A stretch of DNA of 64,000 nt from positions 133,841,073 through 133,905,072 of the forward strand of contig CM063502.1 in NCBI GenBank assembly GCA_032207245.1. The letters are read 5' to 3'. The notes below the pieces were generated by a model. The model was not told where the DNA came from, ran no database searches, and was given only the letters and a program-made list of their open reading frames with translations. Below, piece by piece: positions 26,306 through 39,600 of the stretch (position 1 is the first letter of the stretch; each line of letters begins with the position of its first letter). The stretch comes from Pardosa pseudoannulata. Its lineage: Eukaryota; Arthropoda; Arachnida; Araneae; Lycosidae. Position numbers and translations under genes: made by a program.

Positions 26306-26538
26306 TAATATATATAGTTTTAAACTATTGACGTTTTAATATTTTCTTTTAGATTTTAAAATTGATACATTTTAAAGTTATTAAAAATTCTTTATTGTGA
26401 ATGAATTGATCCAAATTATTAAAATTAAGCCTTTTGGATTCAAAGGATTAAATTTAAATTGTTTAAGATTATATAAAAAATAAAGCTGTTACAAAGACAT
26501 CACTCTCATTTTCGTTTCTTATTCATTAATTTAGACTT

Positions 26539-26733
26539 TTATTCAAAGTTAAATATGTCCATTTACTACTTAATATCTGTTATAGGAATTTTTTTCGATG
26601 TTAATCAGAACTTATTGTCTGTTTTCGTTTTATTTAAACTTGTTTAGGAATTCCATAGAACTTACATAAATAACCTTAAGTGTCTATTATTGATTGAAAG
26701 TCGTAAGAATCATGCATTGTCGATGACATACAT
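26539..26733 (+). repeat. 195-bp tandem duplication, copy 1
   Basis: Shares TTATTCAAAG, TTTAATATATGTTAT-type, GGAATTTTTTTC and CAGAACTTATT phrases with the next block in the same order. Confidence 0.75.
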
Positions 26734-26900
26734 TTATTCAAAGCAAAATTTCTACATTTGCTATTTAATATATGTTATTGGAATTTTTTTCTGATGTTAA
26801 GCAGAACTTATTATCGGTTTTCGTGTTATTTAAATATGCTAAAAAATTAAACGAAACTTGTATAATTAACATTTAGCGTCTCTTTTTTTTGCTTTAAATT
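26734..26900 (+). repeat. 195-bp tandem duplication, copy 2
   Basis: Diverged second copy, slightly shorter at its 3' end. Confidence 0.75.
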
Positions 26901-29163
26901 ATAATAACCATGATAGTCTAATAATCAGGTAAATACATTTTCGATGAAACAGGTATTTGATAATTTGGATCGAAATTTGTGTACTAATATGAGGATAAAG
27001 TTTAACTTTACTTAGTAGATTTAAAAAAGTATTTTATTGACTGAATATAATGGTAGGTAAATTTTTGTTTTAACTTCCAAGTCATTTTATTTATTTACTA
27101 GCCTTTAAAGATAGCTATGGAACATGGACCGACATTCAGTTTTTATACTGAGAAACATTAGATTTTCACTGTTCAACTTTTAAAATGTTTTTATATAAAA
27201 TCTCTTATTAATATATAATTGATTTGTGCTTTATTTATGAAAGGAACATGACGGTGGGGTGAACTTAAATTATGGCTTCAGGAACTGCAAATAGATCACT
27301 CGGAAGGGAAAATGCTATTTATCTATAGCTTCAGTAGAGGAGTAGGAAAGATAGAAAAAAAAAGTCACTTTTGAATATAAGCGTCATACTTTTCTCTTTT
27401 TAGTAACAACTACTCATACTTCCCATATTAAATTAAAAAAAAAAACTGTATTCAACTGCATACATTTCTTATGTAGTCAAAAGCAAAAGTAAAGTAGAAC
27501 GGTGTTTTTTTAAAAAATCTAATGTCTAATTTCTTATTTTTAAGTTTTGATGCTAATAAAGGGGATATAAAGTGTGGTGATAATAAAGTATAGGAGGAAG
27601 TTCTAATCTAACTTCTTTCTTTTGCTAAAATAATTGAAACAATGTATTAACCATGGTCCGAGTCATTTCTGCTGATTACATATCGATGCATATCTTAAAT
27701 CTAAGTTAATATGGACTCCACAGAATAATATAAATGTGAAATTTAAACAACTTTGAATACTACAGCACGTCACGTTAGTGATCAGGCTATCGCTTTAAAC
27801 ATAACAGGATACTATTTTAAAAAAAGGAAAAACTTCTTTAAAACAGATTTATTTGGTATTACATTTAAAATAAGTTCTGTAAAATACAGTATTATAATAG
27901 GTACAGTAATTTGTCATGATATCAGTCTATGTACTTGCCGTATATGTGCACTGTTTGAAAAATCATAAAATGTCGGTTTCAATGGAAAATTTAAAAATAA
28001 TAGAAATTACTTGAAAAATTTGTAGATTGTTTATAAAATTGCCCTCTACCTACTGTCTAAAGGAAAACTCGTTCTAAGAAAACATGAAAATTCTACAAAC
28101 TATTTTTTGGCCGTATCTAAAACGATAGCCAAGGCATTGAAGGGTTAAAGTAAATGTTGTTACAGTTTTTAAGAAACAACATAATGGCTTTAAAATAGAG
28201 TTATTGTCTTTTTAAACAAAAAAGACAATATATAATTTTATGTATTCAATATATAATAAGTCAAAGTATAATTTTTATACCAAAATGAGTATTTATTTCC
28301 TGATGGCTTAGTATATTATACTTCTCTCGTTACTTTGAACGTCATCGTAGTATCAAAACTCGAATCTTGTGATAACTGGTGTGTTCTGTGATAAAATTTC
28401 TTGTTAAATATCTTAAAACACAATCTAAAATGTCTCTGAAACCATTATAGATTGTCTTTTGTAGTGATGTCATAGAATCAACAGACTTAATTTGTAGAGT
28501 TCTAAACTTCAAAACCCTCCTGGCCGCTGAATAACACATACGCTAATAATAAATTTTGAATATTTGCCAGTCTTCACTGAATTCTCGTAAATATACAATA
28601 GCGCTTCCTCTTTTACAGCTGTTGTGATGATAGCTTTCGGTATATTAATTGCCCCTTTTCTCTAGAACTCTGCATTTAGAAAGCTGTTGCTTAAAAGGAC
28701 TTAAAAGACTTAAATATTGAACTTAAAAGACAACCAGGAAGCAAATAAAGGGTTTTACATTAGAAAATAAAGCATGAATAGAAAAATAATCCCTAATATG
28801 TGTTACATCTATTTGAGTGGCGAAGAAATGCATGAGATCCTTTTGTTCATCATTTGTTATGCTAAAATTTGAGTTAATGTTAATTTAGTTTTGCCTGCAT
28901 AATAATTTTTTTTTTAGGAATTCAATTATTATAGATGAATGGTTACAAAATTATTCATTATCATGTTTATTTATCTGTTATATCATGAGCTGGTTGAGTG
29001 TGACAAGAAAAGTAATAAAACATTAAAATTCTGCTTGTTAAATTTCCTCTTTACTATTCAAATTTTATTGGAAAATATTATACGATTTGGTTTAGATAGC
29101 TGGGGATTTTTTTGAACATAAGATATAACTAAACCGGACATTATTTCTTATATTCTGTTTTCA
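26901..29163. other. AT-rich non-coding DNA
   Basis: Short frames at 27753-27968 and 28342-28539 have no recognisable domain. GGCATTGAAGGGTTAA at 28132-28147 resembles one end of a piggyBac-like element, but no partner was found. Confidence 0.5.
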
Positions 29164-29310
29164 ACGGGTCGGGATATGGTTGAATGGGTAGGATGATGCC
29201 TTTCGGTATTGGAATCCACACGTTTGCATCCTACTGCTATCACGATGTTTGTAGCCATTCAGAATCAGCTTTAAATAGTAAGTCCTGGTTTAATTAACTC
29301 TTGTATTAAA
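29164..29310 (+). mobile_element. Strongly diverged tRNA-derived SINE
   Basis: Follows the SINE consensus throughout (GGTTGAATGGGTAGG head, CGATGTTTGTAGCCATTCAG body, CTTTAAATAGTAAGTCCTGG) with many substitutions, so it is one of the oldest copies here. Confidence 0.7.
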
Positions 29311-29734
29311 AAAAAACGAAATAACCTAGATCGGGATTTCTAAAAGATTGTAAAACGAACTGCTGCAAGTGCTATTAGAATAATAAATTATTCTTTAAAA
29401 GAGAGTGGCGTTTATTCAACCCAATAGAAGAAATACAATGTAGATTCCTTTACTACTTTATATATTTCAAGACTTTTCACTTTCCACTACAAGTGCTATA
29501 AAATTTCTAAGTGATTTTTTTTTTAGTTTTAACTTATTTAGATTTTAGTCTGAACAGCTTATTGCTTAGATCAATGATTACAAACTTGTACGGGCAAAGG
29601 GAAAAAAATGTGAAAATTATCCCCAATAAGACAATTTTTTATAAGAAATGTAATTTAGTCGCTATAAATTTAGTGTTTAACTATTTCCTAATTACTTGCT
29701 ACTATATTGTCGTTTTAATTGTATAATCCTATTT
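29311..29734. other. AT-rich non-coding DNA
   Basis: A 71-codon frame at 29511-29726 has no recognisable domain. Confidence 0.45.
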
Positions 29735-30036
29735 TAGTGGTTGTTGAACTGTGGGCCTCAGCATTCTGGGGCATATGGTAAAATACTTTTTGATATCTTG
29801 CTCACAAGGCTTTCCCTACTTTTTGCAGCCTAATACAGAAAGTAAAAGACTCATTATAAAATTGTTTTTCTAAATATCAAATATTATATATATTTAATGA
29901 AAATTAGATATCTAAATATGTATGGCTAAATTACCAGTTGAAAGTTGTCTAAAGATTTTTTTAAAAATTGCTGAAAAAACTTATTTTTTGTCTCCTTAAT
30001 AGCCCTGAGATCCCTTAAGTTGGTTGGGTATCGACC
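29735..30036. mobile_element. Possible degenerate hAT remnant
   Basis: The left edge TAGTGGTTGTTGAACTGTGG resembles the CAGTGGTTCTCAAACTGTGG-type left ends of hAT elements, and the right edge GGTTGGGTATCGACC resembles a degraded right end. No target duplication is visible and the interior is AT-rich. Confidence 0.3.
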
Positions 30037-30183
30037 ATATAAGTTTCTTCTAACTCTGTGTTAATCTATGATGGGTATGATTATACTTCTAGGCATTTTG
30101 CATTTAAAGATTTCTTTAAATATATTTTACTACGAAATAGAGCAGAAAATGGCTTAGTTTCGAGCATTACAATCTACCTTTTT

Positions 30184-30325
30184 CTATACGAGAGCTAATG
30201 ATACCAGGACCTACTGGTTAAAGTCCATTCTGAACGGCTATAAGTATCCATGCCAGGAGTGGGATTCGAATTCGCGGGTTCTGGTACCGAAAAGCATGCA
30301 GAGTCTTCCATTCGACCATCGTCGC
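30184..30325 (-). mobile_element. tRNA-derived SINE, minus strand
   Basis: Reverse complement of the SINE, including GCGACGATGGTCGAATGG, the B-box phrase GAATTCGAATCCCAC and the CCTGGTATCATTAGCTCTCG near-end. The AAACC tail is lost. Confidence 0.8.
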
Positions 30326-30678
30326 AGAAAATGTTCATAGTAATACGTGATTAAATTTTTAAGACAAGCGAGAAAATTATATTTAATTTTGAATTGGTAA
30401 TGAAAATATTTGCTACAGTTTTCATTGAATGCAAATAATGACACTTTCCCAATATAAATTTTAAAAAAGGGTCACACATTACCCTAGAAAATCTTTCACT
30501 TTTTCAGGTGGTAAAATTTGTTTAAAGAAATTTTTAAATGCAAATGACCCATAAGTTGGACAATTTGCCCATAGAGTTAACAGGAGCTTGAGGAATCCAA
30601 TATATAGTCAACACCCAACTACTTTAAATAGGAAGTCCATCATGTTCAGGGTACGCGGGCTGTTCCGTAAGTCTATAT

Positions 30679-30927
30679 TTATACAGAAAACAAATTACAA
30701 TTAATCGTAATTATTTGCGTAGTATTTACATAACTACCGCGGGACGCCATACATTTGTCCCAACGATTTCTCCACTTCTTAACGCATGTGAAATTCCTTG
30801 TTTTGAGAGTTGTTTCAAAACCACCTCTTTTATACATGCTGTTTTTGAAACGTCAGCTTTTTAGTAGTTTCTTGATCTAAGGAAAGGTACAGAAATCGTA
30901 CGGTGTGAGATCAGGACTATATGGAGG
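30679..30927 (-). pseudogene. mariner transposase C-terminal fragment, dead
   Basis: Read on the minus strand from 30927, the frame opens PPYSPDLTPYDFCTFP, the block that carries the last catalytic aspartate of mariner-type (DD34D) transposases and normally reads PPYSPDLAP-DFFLFP. It ends RNRWDKCMASRGSYVN, matching the usual RW-KCI---G-YVE C terminus. Two in-frame stops interrupt it, so it cannot make protein. The first two catalytic aspartates and the DNA-binding domain are not seen, and no terminal repeats were identified. It differs from the Tc1-like fragment at 3940. Family call is from motif memory. Confidence 0.8.
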
Positions 30928-33459
30928 ACTACGCATATCTACCATATCTACCTTAGTCTTCAGTGAGACGTCCAGAACGTAATCTGCAATGCGTAGTCCT
31001 AGCTATCGTGACGACTAGCTGTAAATGTAGGCGACTCCAAACAAGTTTGCGTTTAGTCACGTGACACTCTAGCATATCAGCCTGTATGTGCCATCCATTG
31101 ACTACTATCATTAATTCTGACACCAACTTTTGAGGCTTGAGTTCGAATGCCACCGCTGCCAAAATCAATCATTTGGAAATACATATGGCACCCTACCTGC
31201 TACCTACGTTAACTATTATTAATTGTGTGGGGAGGTGTTGGTCTGATACTTCCACGAAACTGTGCAGCAGGTAATAAAAATTCAGAGCTTAAAACGAACA
31301 AGCATTTTATTGCGGAAAAACAGACAACAGATCAAACTTTAACACATCTCGTTATATACACAATGCATTAGACTGCAAGAGAATAAAATGAATCTTCTTC
31401 TGTCGCCGTTGCCACAACATTTATTCTACAAAAGATAAATGAATAATTAACGAGAAAAGTTTTCATAAAAAACTTGAAATTAGGATTAAAGTTAAATTAG
31501 GATTAAAGTTAATCTGTGTGCATCTTTGTCGGCACCACAATTGTTATTTTCTATTATTATCATTATTACTATTATTATTATTGGTCTGTATTCTCCTTAC
31601 TCCCTTATTACTAAAGTGTTGTACTCTCATTGTTATATCTAGCACATAAAAAAAAGTATCTCAGAAGATTCCATTCTGTATCAGCGTTTCCCCTGCTATT
31701 AACTTCTAAAGTAAATCAGCTTTTTTCTATTAATTCTTTATTTTATTTTATTTATTTTATTTTAAATTCTTATTCGCCTTTGAGTCCGGGCTAGACTTTT
31801 CCCCAGAGCAGCACTTGCAAGCCGTACACCGAACAGGGTAGGCTGCTCCCTGAGGGAACCCAAGTGACACCAACATTTCTTTCATTCCTCAGAAATTATT
31901 ATTATGAGTAATTTTTTAGCAATAAAAGGAATCATATTGCTAATTGAACAGCTTACGTATTATAGATAAATATGTTTTCACAATAGAAAATTTCAGAAAT
32001 TTTTTACCTTATAAATTAAATCATTTTGACAGATGCATTAATCATCTAAAATAACCGTGTATTCGCTAATCTTTACGTAACATATCTGTTGTCAGGGTCG
32101 AACTCAATCAGTGTAAAACATTACAAAAATCTGTGCGATCGTCACGAGACAATGTTTCGTGACTGTCTCGCTATGGGGTAGTCACGTAATTTAAACCTGT
32201 AATCTTGCCAACATTACATTTATCAGCACCTACACAATTAAGTGAAGAAGGATGATTTGAAATATATTTTTTCAATTAATCTTGAAAACAAATTAATAGG
32301 GAATAGTAACTGTTTAAAGTGAACGCAGGTGTAAACATAATAATAAGCTAAAGCTTGAAATAGTGGTGAAAGTAGAACTGGCGGAAATCTGACTGAAAAT
32401 TTAAAAGTTCTATCTTATTGCATAGGAAAATATGATAAGAATGAGATGAAAAAATAGCTTTATTATAACCTGCATCTTTGTAATAAATGCAATAATTGCA
32501 ACGAAATGCAACATAATTATTACCAATTAAGAGATTATAGAAACAAATGTTTTCCTAATTTACGAATATTTGAAACATTCCAGATAAATTTATAAGTATC
32601 ATTTCCCTCTGAAATTTATCGGCCATTTATTTTATAGCATATAAAACAAAAGTTAGTTGAAATCAATGTTTTGAAATGCAAAATATGTCTCCTGCAAAAT
32701 TTCCTTTTTAAAGAAAATTTTGCAGGCATTTTGTATTAATACTTTTATTTTTATTATTCTTTTCTTTTAATATTTTCCCGAATGCCTACGATAGCAATAT
32801 ATGAATTTTATATTAAAGTCTGAAAGATATTCTATAAATAAAAATGGCCATATTATGCTTAAAAGGAATATGCATAACATTTTAATAGTATTTTAAAAAA
32901 ATAATTCAAATTTTTACAATTAAAATTATAAAATTTTTAATTTACAAATATTTTAAAATAATAATTTTAAGCATTTAAAACAAAAAATATACTGAATTTA
33001 AAAATAATTAAAAAAATGTAAAATATTTATGAAAAAAAATGTACTTAAAAAATATTTTACATAATACAATTAATATGTTTAAATTTTTTTTTTAATAATT
33101 TTACAATAGAAATGTAAATGTTTTTTAAATAAAAAATCTAATATGATAAAATGGAATAATAATAAATTAAATGGCACAATTTATTTTTTTTTAAAAATTA
33201 TAATATCTAGAATAAATAATTTCACTATTTTTTTGAATAACAATAAATTTTTTTAAGAAATTAGAAAAAATGTTTTTTTAAATTATTTTTAAAATTATGT
33301 TATTTCCAGAATAACATGATATTAATCAATATTAGAACCAAATCCTTTTTACAAGAATCCTATAATGGCAAAAGCTAAAATTTTTATCTAACCAAAGTAT
33401 TAATGATCTTTTAATAATTTAGCAATTTTACAATAATATTTTATTAGAATCTACACATC
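30928..33459. other. AT-rich non-coding DNA with two small structured spots
   Basis: No gene supported; the 71-codon minus-strand frame at 30953-31168 is in GC-richer DNA but has no known motif. A short GC-rich spot at 31785-31875 contains a 7-bp hairpin stem (GAGCAGC 31806-31812 with GCTGCTC 31842-31848). Overlapping hairpins occur at 32141-32170. An (ATT)n tract lies at about 31551-31585. 32880-33330 is almost pure A/T. Confidence 0.5.
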
Positions 33460-33472
33460 TCTTAAATATATA

Positions 33473-33502
<30 letters not shown>
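33460..33502. repeat. (TA)n microsatellite
   Basis: TA-rich tract leading directly into the first LTR. Confidence 0.85.
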
Positions 33503-33503
<1 letters not shown>

Positions 33504-33813
33504 GTCGTGGTCCAGTAAACACACTAGTAAAATATATAAATCAGCCCACTCTCAAGTAATTCTTTTTCTTCTCTTTATTAATCCATTTCACACACTATTC
33601 ACCAATGGCGTCTCATATTGGCGCCCAACTGCTAACAAAGGCAGTTTTCACTGCTTCGAGGAGCCACAGGTCCGTCTATAGTAATTGCTTATCGCTCTCT
33701 GCTCATATCACTGCGCGTGAGCCGTATTTATGGGACTAATAACGCGAGGCGCGTTACTCCCATTAAAAGAATCCCTAATTAAATCTCTTAAATTACTCTA
33801 TATTTTAAATCCT

Positions 33814-33817
<4 letters not shown>
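33503..33817 (-). mobile_element. Solo LTR, copy 1 (315 bp)
   Basis: The block has LTR ends TGTC...GACA. Read on the minus strand it begins TGTCAGGATTT, has a TATA-like CATAAATAC about 80 bp in, a polyadenylation-type AATAAAG farther on and ends ACCACGACA, so the minus strand is the likely sense strand. It is flanked on both sides by (TA)n, so any target duplication is hidden. No retroelement gag-pol lies beside it. Superfamily (Gypsy, BEL or Copia) cannot be assigned. Confidence 0.75.

Positions 33818-33857
<40 letters not shown>
33818..33857. repeat. (TA)20 spacer between two LTRs
   Basis: Exactly 40 bp of TA is all that separates the two LTR copies. Confidence 0.95.
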
Positions 33858-34728
<871 letters not shown>

Positions 34729-35395
34729 CAAGGGGGGATTTAGGGGAAAAATTGACCATTGTGTTAGTGCGTCATCTGCCTAGCAGAGCATACATAACAA
34801 TGTACTTAGAACAGTGACGTTGAGTTAAACAGTAGGTGCAAACTGCATTCGACTAGTTAGAACAGATTGACTAGCAGTTTTAGCCACTCATCACACTACT
34901 GTTGAACAATCGAAAACAAAAATGAAAATTTTTTGGCGAAAATTTCAAAAAAGAGCATAATTTATAATATACAGGTAAAAATGTGAACATCTTCATTTTA
35001 TTTCAAAATTATTTTTTTTTCTTTGGTTATATTTCTGTTTTAGAAATTAGAATTTAATACCATGCATAGTTTGTATTTTTTCAATGTTAATTTTACTATT
35101 AAAGTCATTTTGTAGTTACTACATTACTTATTCAAGGCTATAAATTTGTTCATTATATCAATTTTTAATTATTTTGATATTTTAAAATCACACTGTAATA
35201 TGATACTCATTAGGAGCATACATACATAAGAAAGGCTGTAGTTTTATTGAAGCATCATTTACAAAATCACACTGTATTATGATACTCATTAGGAGTATAC
35301 ATATATAAGAAAACCTGTAGTTTTATTCAAGCATCATTTACAAAAACTATGTCCCACTCCAAATGTAATTTCTGGCTACGGCCCTGCATATATAC

Positions 35396-35398
<3 letters not shown>
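34729..35398. other. Probable interspersed repeat, unidentified
   Basis: Bounded by (TA)n on both sides. It starts GGCAAGGGGGGATTTAGGGG and ends TTTCTGGCTACGGCCCTG, an ending I recall from arthropod dispersed repeats. No frame of note. It contains a 79-bp tandem duplication listed separately. Confidence 0.4.
35184..35341 (+). repeat. 79-bp tandem duplication (two copies)
   Basis: AAAATCACACTGTA starts at 35184 and again at 35263. The two 79-bp copies share ATGATACTCATTAGGAG and GTAGTTTTATT and differ at a handful of sites. Confidence 0.9.

Positions 35399-35471
<73 letters not shown>
35399..35471. repeat. (TA)n microsatellite
   Basis: About 70 bp of TA immediately before dispersed repeat copy B. 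Confidence 0.95.
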
Positions 35472-35472
<1 letters not shown>

Positions 35473-35473
<1 letters not shown>

Positions 35474-35865
35474 CCAAAAATAATCAAAATTTGAGTATAT
35501 TGGATATTTATACAATTGGTATGATTTTTAATTTTTAGAATATTATTATTATTGTCGAAAGAGTGCATTGTTCAATTGGTAGGCAAACTACCTATTGACA
35601 GTGTGATGTGTCATCCCTTGATGCGTAGGTATCAAATATGAAACCGTTATGTTTCATATCTCAAGGATAAAGTATATAAAGTGACGCCTCGGGTCAAGGA
35701 TATCTTTACAGCCAGAGCTTAGTAATAATATAGTTAACAATTATATTTTATTTTACATTATATTTTAGGAAAATATATATTGAAAAATGAGCGAATCAGA
35801 ATCTGAATCTGAATACGCTGTCGGAAAGCATCTCACAAGGAAGAGATAAGTTGTAAGTGATAAGT
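35473..35865 (+). repeat. Dispersed ~390-bp repeat, copy B, with short acidic reading frame
   Basis: Inverted relative to copy A (11011-11401) and similar over its full length. Near its 3' end an ATG at 35787 opens MSESESESEYAVGKHLTRKR followed by a stop, then a GTAAGT-type donor motif (about 35852-35857). The Ser/Glu-rich start and the RKR cluster recall N termini of several nuclear proteins and some transposases, but 20 residues are too few to assign. It could be a duplicated promoter-plus-first-exon unit. The copy sits between two (TA)n tracts. Confidence 0.75.
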
Positions 35866-35921
<56 letters not shown>

Positions 35922-35964
35922 CATACGTACACGCACACACACCACACACACGTGTGTGTGTGTA
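35866..35964. repeat. Compound microsatellite (TA)n(CA)n(TG)n with palindromic centre
   Basis: TA repeats, then CA repeats that switch to TG repeats at ACACACACGTGTGTGTGT (about 35943-35960). The switch makes a perfect alternating purine-pyrimidine palindrome, able to form a cruciform or Z-DNA. Confidence 0.9.
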
Positions 35965-36613
35965 TAGCACAATGAGAGGATTATAAACTCATTTGTTACT
36001 ATTATTTTTCCAGGATTTAAAATTCTTATCTAATCTTATCGGTTTGTTACTTTTCTGCGAAAAGTTCCTTTTTCATCCCTGTTTTTATTTGCAGAGCAGT
36101 CTGAGAAAAATTTGTTCTTGCCTTACATCAAGGTAAAATACTTTTTTCAATACCCTGTCCTCGGAACAATGGTTTCCGTTCCATGAATAGAGTGTTGCCG
36201 CACATAGGAAACTTTTGAAACAATAAATAAAGAATAGTATTGCCATAAAATGGAGGCTGTGAAACAAAAGCTGTCACTCAACCGGATGGAAAAGTATTTG
36301 CTGCTCCACCTCTGAAATTCCCTTATTATCCAAAAATTCTAACTAAACTCACGGTTATCAGAAGGTAGGGGTTGGAGGCTTAAAATTTCTCAGCTTCTGT
36401 TTTTATCCTATACTGTCAGCACTTATCGCCATCAACAGTGTATTGAGGGTTTTTTGAACGAAAAAAAAGTCTTTACGCAGAGGAAACATCTGCAACCAAA
36501 AATACTTTTTTTCTGTTGAGACTAGAGGCATGAAATATCCATTCTTCCAAGCTATTTTTATTTCGCCGATTATGTAGTTAGATTTTAAGAAGATTAATGA
36601 TACCTTTAGTTTT
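35965..36613. other. Non-coding DNA; possible mini-exon
   Basis: The sequence is somewhat less AT-rich. A pyrimidine tract and TTTGCAG acceptor end at 36094 and a GTAAAA donor begins at 36133, so 36095-36132 could be a 38-nt plus-strand exon. The minus-strand frame 36085-36267 has no known domain. Evidence for either is weak. Confidence 0.25.
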
Positions 36614-39600
36614 GAAAGTTTAGTTCAGAAAAATATACTTAAAATAGATTAAGCCTTAATACATCATGTTTCTCATATATTTTTATTTATAAATATTTTA
36701 AAATATTCCTTATAAAAATTTTCCTTATTCTGAAATTCAAGAGAAATTATTAAATGAATGGAATTATTAAATTTCTTTTGACAATTCTTTTAACAAAATG
36801 CTATTTTTACTGTGGTGTTTTAATGTGAAAGTTTAGTTCAGAAAAATATACTTAAAATAGATTAAGCCTTAATACATCATGTTTCTCATATATTTTTATT
36901 TAAAAATTTTCCTTATTCTGAAATTCAAGAGAAATTATTAAATGAATGGAATTATTAAATTTCTTTTGACAATTCTTTTAACAAAATGCTATTTTTACTG
37001 TTGTGTTTTAATGTGTTACTGTGGTGTTTTAATGTGAAAGTTTAGTTCAGAAAAATATACTTAAAATAGATTAAGCCTTAATACATCATGTTTCTCATAT
37101 ATTTTTATTTAAAAATTTTCCTTATTCTGAAATTCAAGAGAAATTATTAAATGAATGGAATTATTAAATTTCTTTTGACAATTCTTTTAACAAAATGCTA
37201 TTTTTACTGTGGTGTTTTAATGTGAAAGTTTAGTTCAGAAAAATATACTTAAAATAGATTAAGCCTTAATACATCATGTTTTCTCATATATTTTTATTTA
37301 AAAATTTTCCTTATTCTGAAATTCAAGAGAAATTATTAAATGAATGGAATTATTAAATTTCTTTTGACAATTCTTTTAACAAAATGCTATTTTTACTGTG
37401 GTGTTTTAATGTGAAAGTTTAGTTCAGAAAAATATACTTAAAATAGATTAAGCCTTAATACATCATGTTTCTCATATATTTTTATTTAAAAATTTTCCTT
37501 ATTCTGAAATTCAAGAGAAATTATTAAATGAATGGAATTATTAAATTTCTTTTGACAATTCTTTTAACAAAATGCTATTTTTACTGTGGTGTTTTAATGT
37601 GAAAGTTTAGTTCAGAAAAATATACTTAAAATAGATTAAGCCTTAATACATCATGTTTCTCACATATTTTTATTTATAAATATTTTAAAATATTCCTTAT
37701 AAAATTTTCCTTATTCTGAAATTCAAGAGAAATTATTAAATGAATGGAATTATTAAATTTCTTTTGACAATTCTTTTAACAAAATGCTATTTTTACTGTT
37801 GTGTTTTAATGTGTTACTGTGGTGTTTTAATGTGAAAGTTTAGTTCAGAAAAATATACTTAAAATAGATTAAGCCTTAATACATCATGTTTCTCATATAT
37901 TTTTATTTATAAATATTTTAAAATATTCCTTATAAAAATTTTCCTTATTCTGAAATTCAAGAGAAATTATTAAATGAATGGAATTATTAAATTTCTTTTG
38001 ACAATTCTTTTAACAAAATGCTATTTTTACTGTTGTGTTTTAATGTGTTACTGTGGTGTTTTAATGTGGAAGTTTAGTTCAGAAAAATATACTTAAAATA
38101 GATTAAGCCTTAATACATCATGTTTCTCGTATATTTTTATTTATAAATATTTTAAAATATTCCTTATAAAAATTTTCCTTATTCTGAAATTCAAGAGAAA
38201 TTATTAAATGAATGGAATTATTAAATTTCTTTTGACAATTCTTTTAACAAAATGCTATTTTTACTGTGGTGTTTTAATGTGTTACTGTGGTGTTTTAATG
38301 TGAAAGTTTAGTTCAGAAAAATATACTTAAAATAGATTAAGCCTTAATACATCATGTTTCTCATATATTTTTATTTAAAAATTTTCCTTATTCTGAAATT
38401 CAAGAGAAATTATTAAATGAATGGAATTATTAAATTTCTTTTGACAATTCTTTTAACAAAATGCTATTTTTACTGTGGTGTTTTAATGTGAAAGTTTAGT
38501 TCAGAAAAATATACTTAAAATAGATTAAGCCTTAATACATCATGTTTCTCATATATTTTTATTTAAAAATTTTCCTTATTCTGAAATTCAAGAGAAATTA
38601 TTAAATGAATGGAATTATTAAATTTCTTTTGACAATTCTTTTAACAAAATGCTATTTTTACTGTGGTGTTTTAATGTGAAAGTTTAGTTCAGAAAAATAT
38701 ACTTAAAATAGATTAAGCCTTAATACATCATGTTTCTCATATATTTTTTATTTAAAAATTTTTCCTTATTCTGAAATTCAAGAGAAATTATTAAATGAAT
38801 GGAATTATTAAATTTCTTTTGACAATTCTTTTAAACAAAATGCTATTTTTACTGTGGTGTTTTAATGTGAAAGTTTAGTTCAGAAAAATATACTTAAAAT
38901 AGATTAAGCCTTAATACATCATGTTTCTCACATATTTTTATTTATAAATATTTTAAAATATTCCTTATAAAAATTTTCCTTATTCTGAAATTCAAGAGAA
39001 ATTATTAAATGAATGGAATTATTAAATTTCTTTTGACAATTCTTTTAACAAAATGCTATTTTTACTGTTGTGTTTTAATGTGTTACTGTGGTGTTTTAAT
39101 GTGAAAGTTTAGTTCAGAAAAATATACTTAAAATAGATTAAGCCTTAATACATCATGTTTCTCATATATTTTTATTTATAAATATTTTAAAATATTCCTT
39201 ATAAAAATTTTCCTTATTCTGAAATTCAAGAGAAATTATTAAATGAATGGAATTATTAAATTTCTTTTGACAATTCTTTTAACAAAATGCTATTTTTACT
39301 GTGGTGTTTTAATGTGTTTACTGTGGTGTTTTAATGTGGAAGTTTAGTTCAGAAAAATATACTTAAAATAGATTAAGCCTTAATACATCATGTTTCTCGT
39401 ATATTTTTATTTATAAATATTTTAAAATATTCCTTATAAAAATTTTCCTTATTCTGAAATTCAAGAGAAATTATTAAATGAATGGAATTATTAAATTTCT
39501 TTTGACAATTCTTTTAACAAAATGCTATTTTTACTGTGGTGTTTTAATGTGAAAGTTTAGTTCAGAAAAATATACTTAAAATAGATTAAGCCTTAATACA

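Noticed and set aside
28132..28147. piggyBac-like end (also near 39944 and 55925)
   Set aside because: Each is a single TTAA-adjacent motif with no matching inverted end nearby, so no element can be defined.
33610..33640. TGGCGCCCAAC as a retroviral-type primer-binding site on the plus strand
   Set aside because: It lies in the middle of a 315-bp block whose outer ends are TGTC...GACA and which is repeated as a unit, so it is internal LTR sequence.
35787..35846. HP1-type chromodomain start (EYAVGKHL resembling EYVVEKVL)
   Set aside because: Only about eight residues are comparable before a stop, the other copy is also broken, and no downstream chromodomain residues follow.
36095..36132. 38-nt plus-strand exon with good acceptor and donor motifs
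   Set aside because: Splice-like motifs are frequent in this much DNA, and there is no coding or transcript support.
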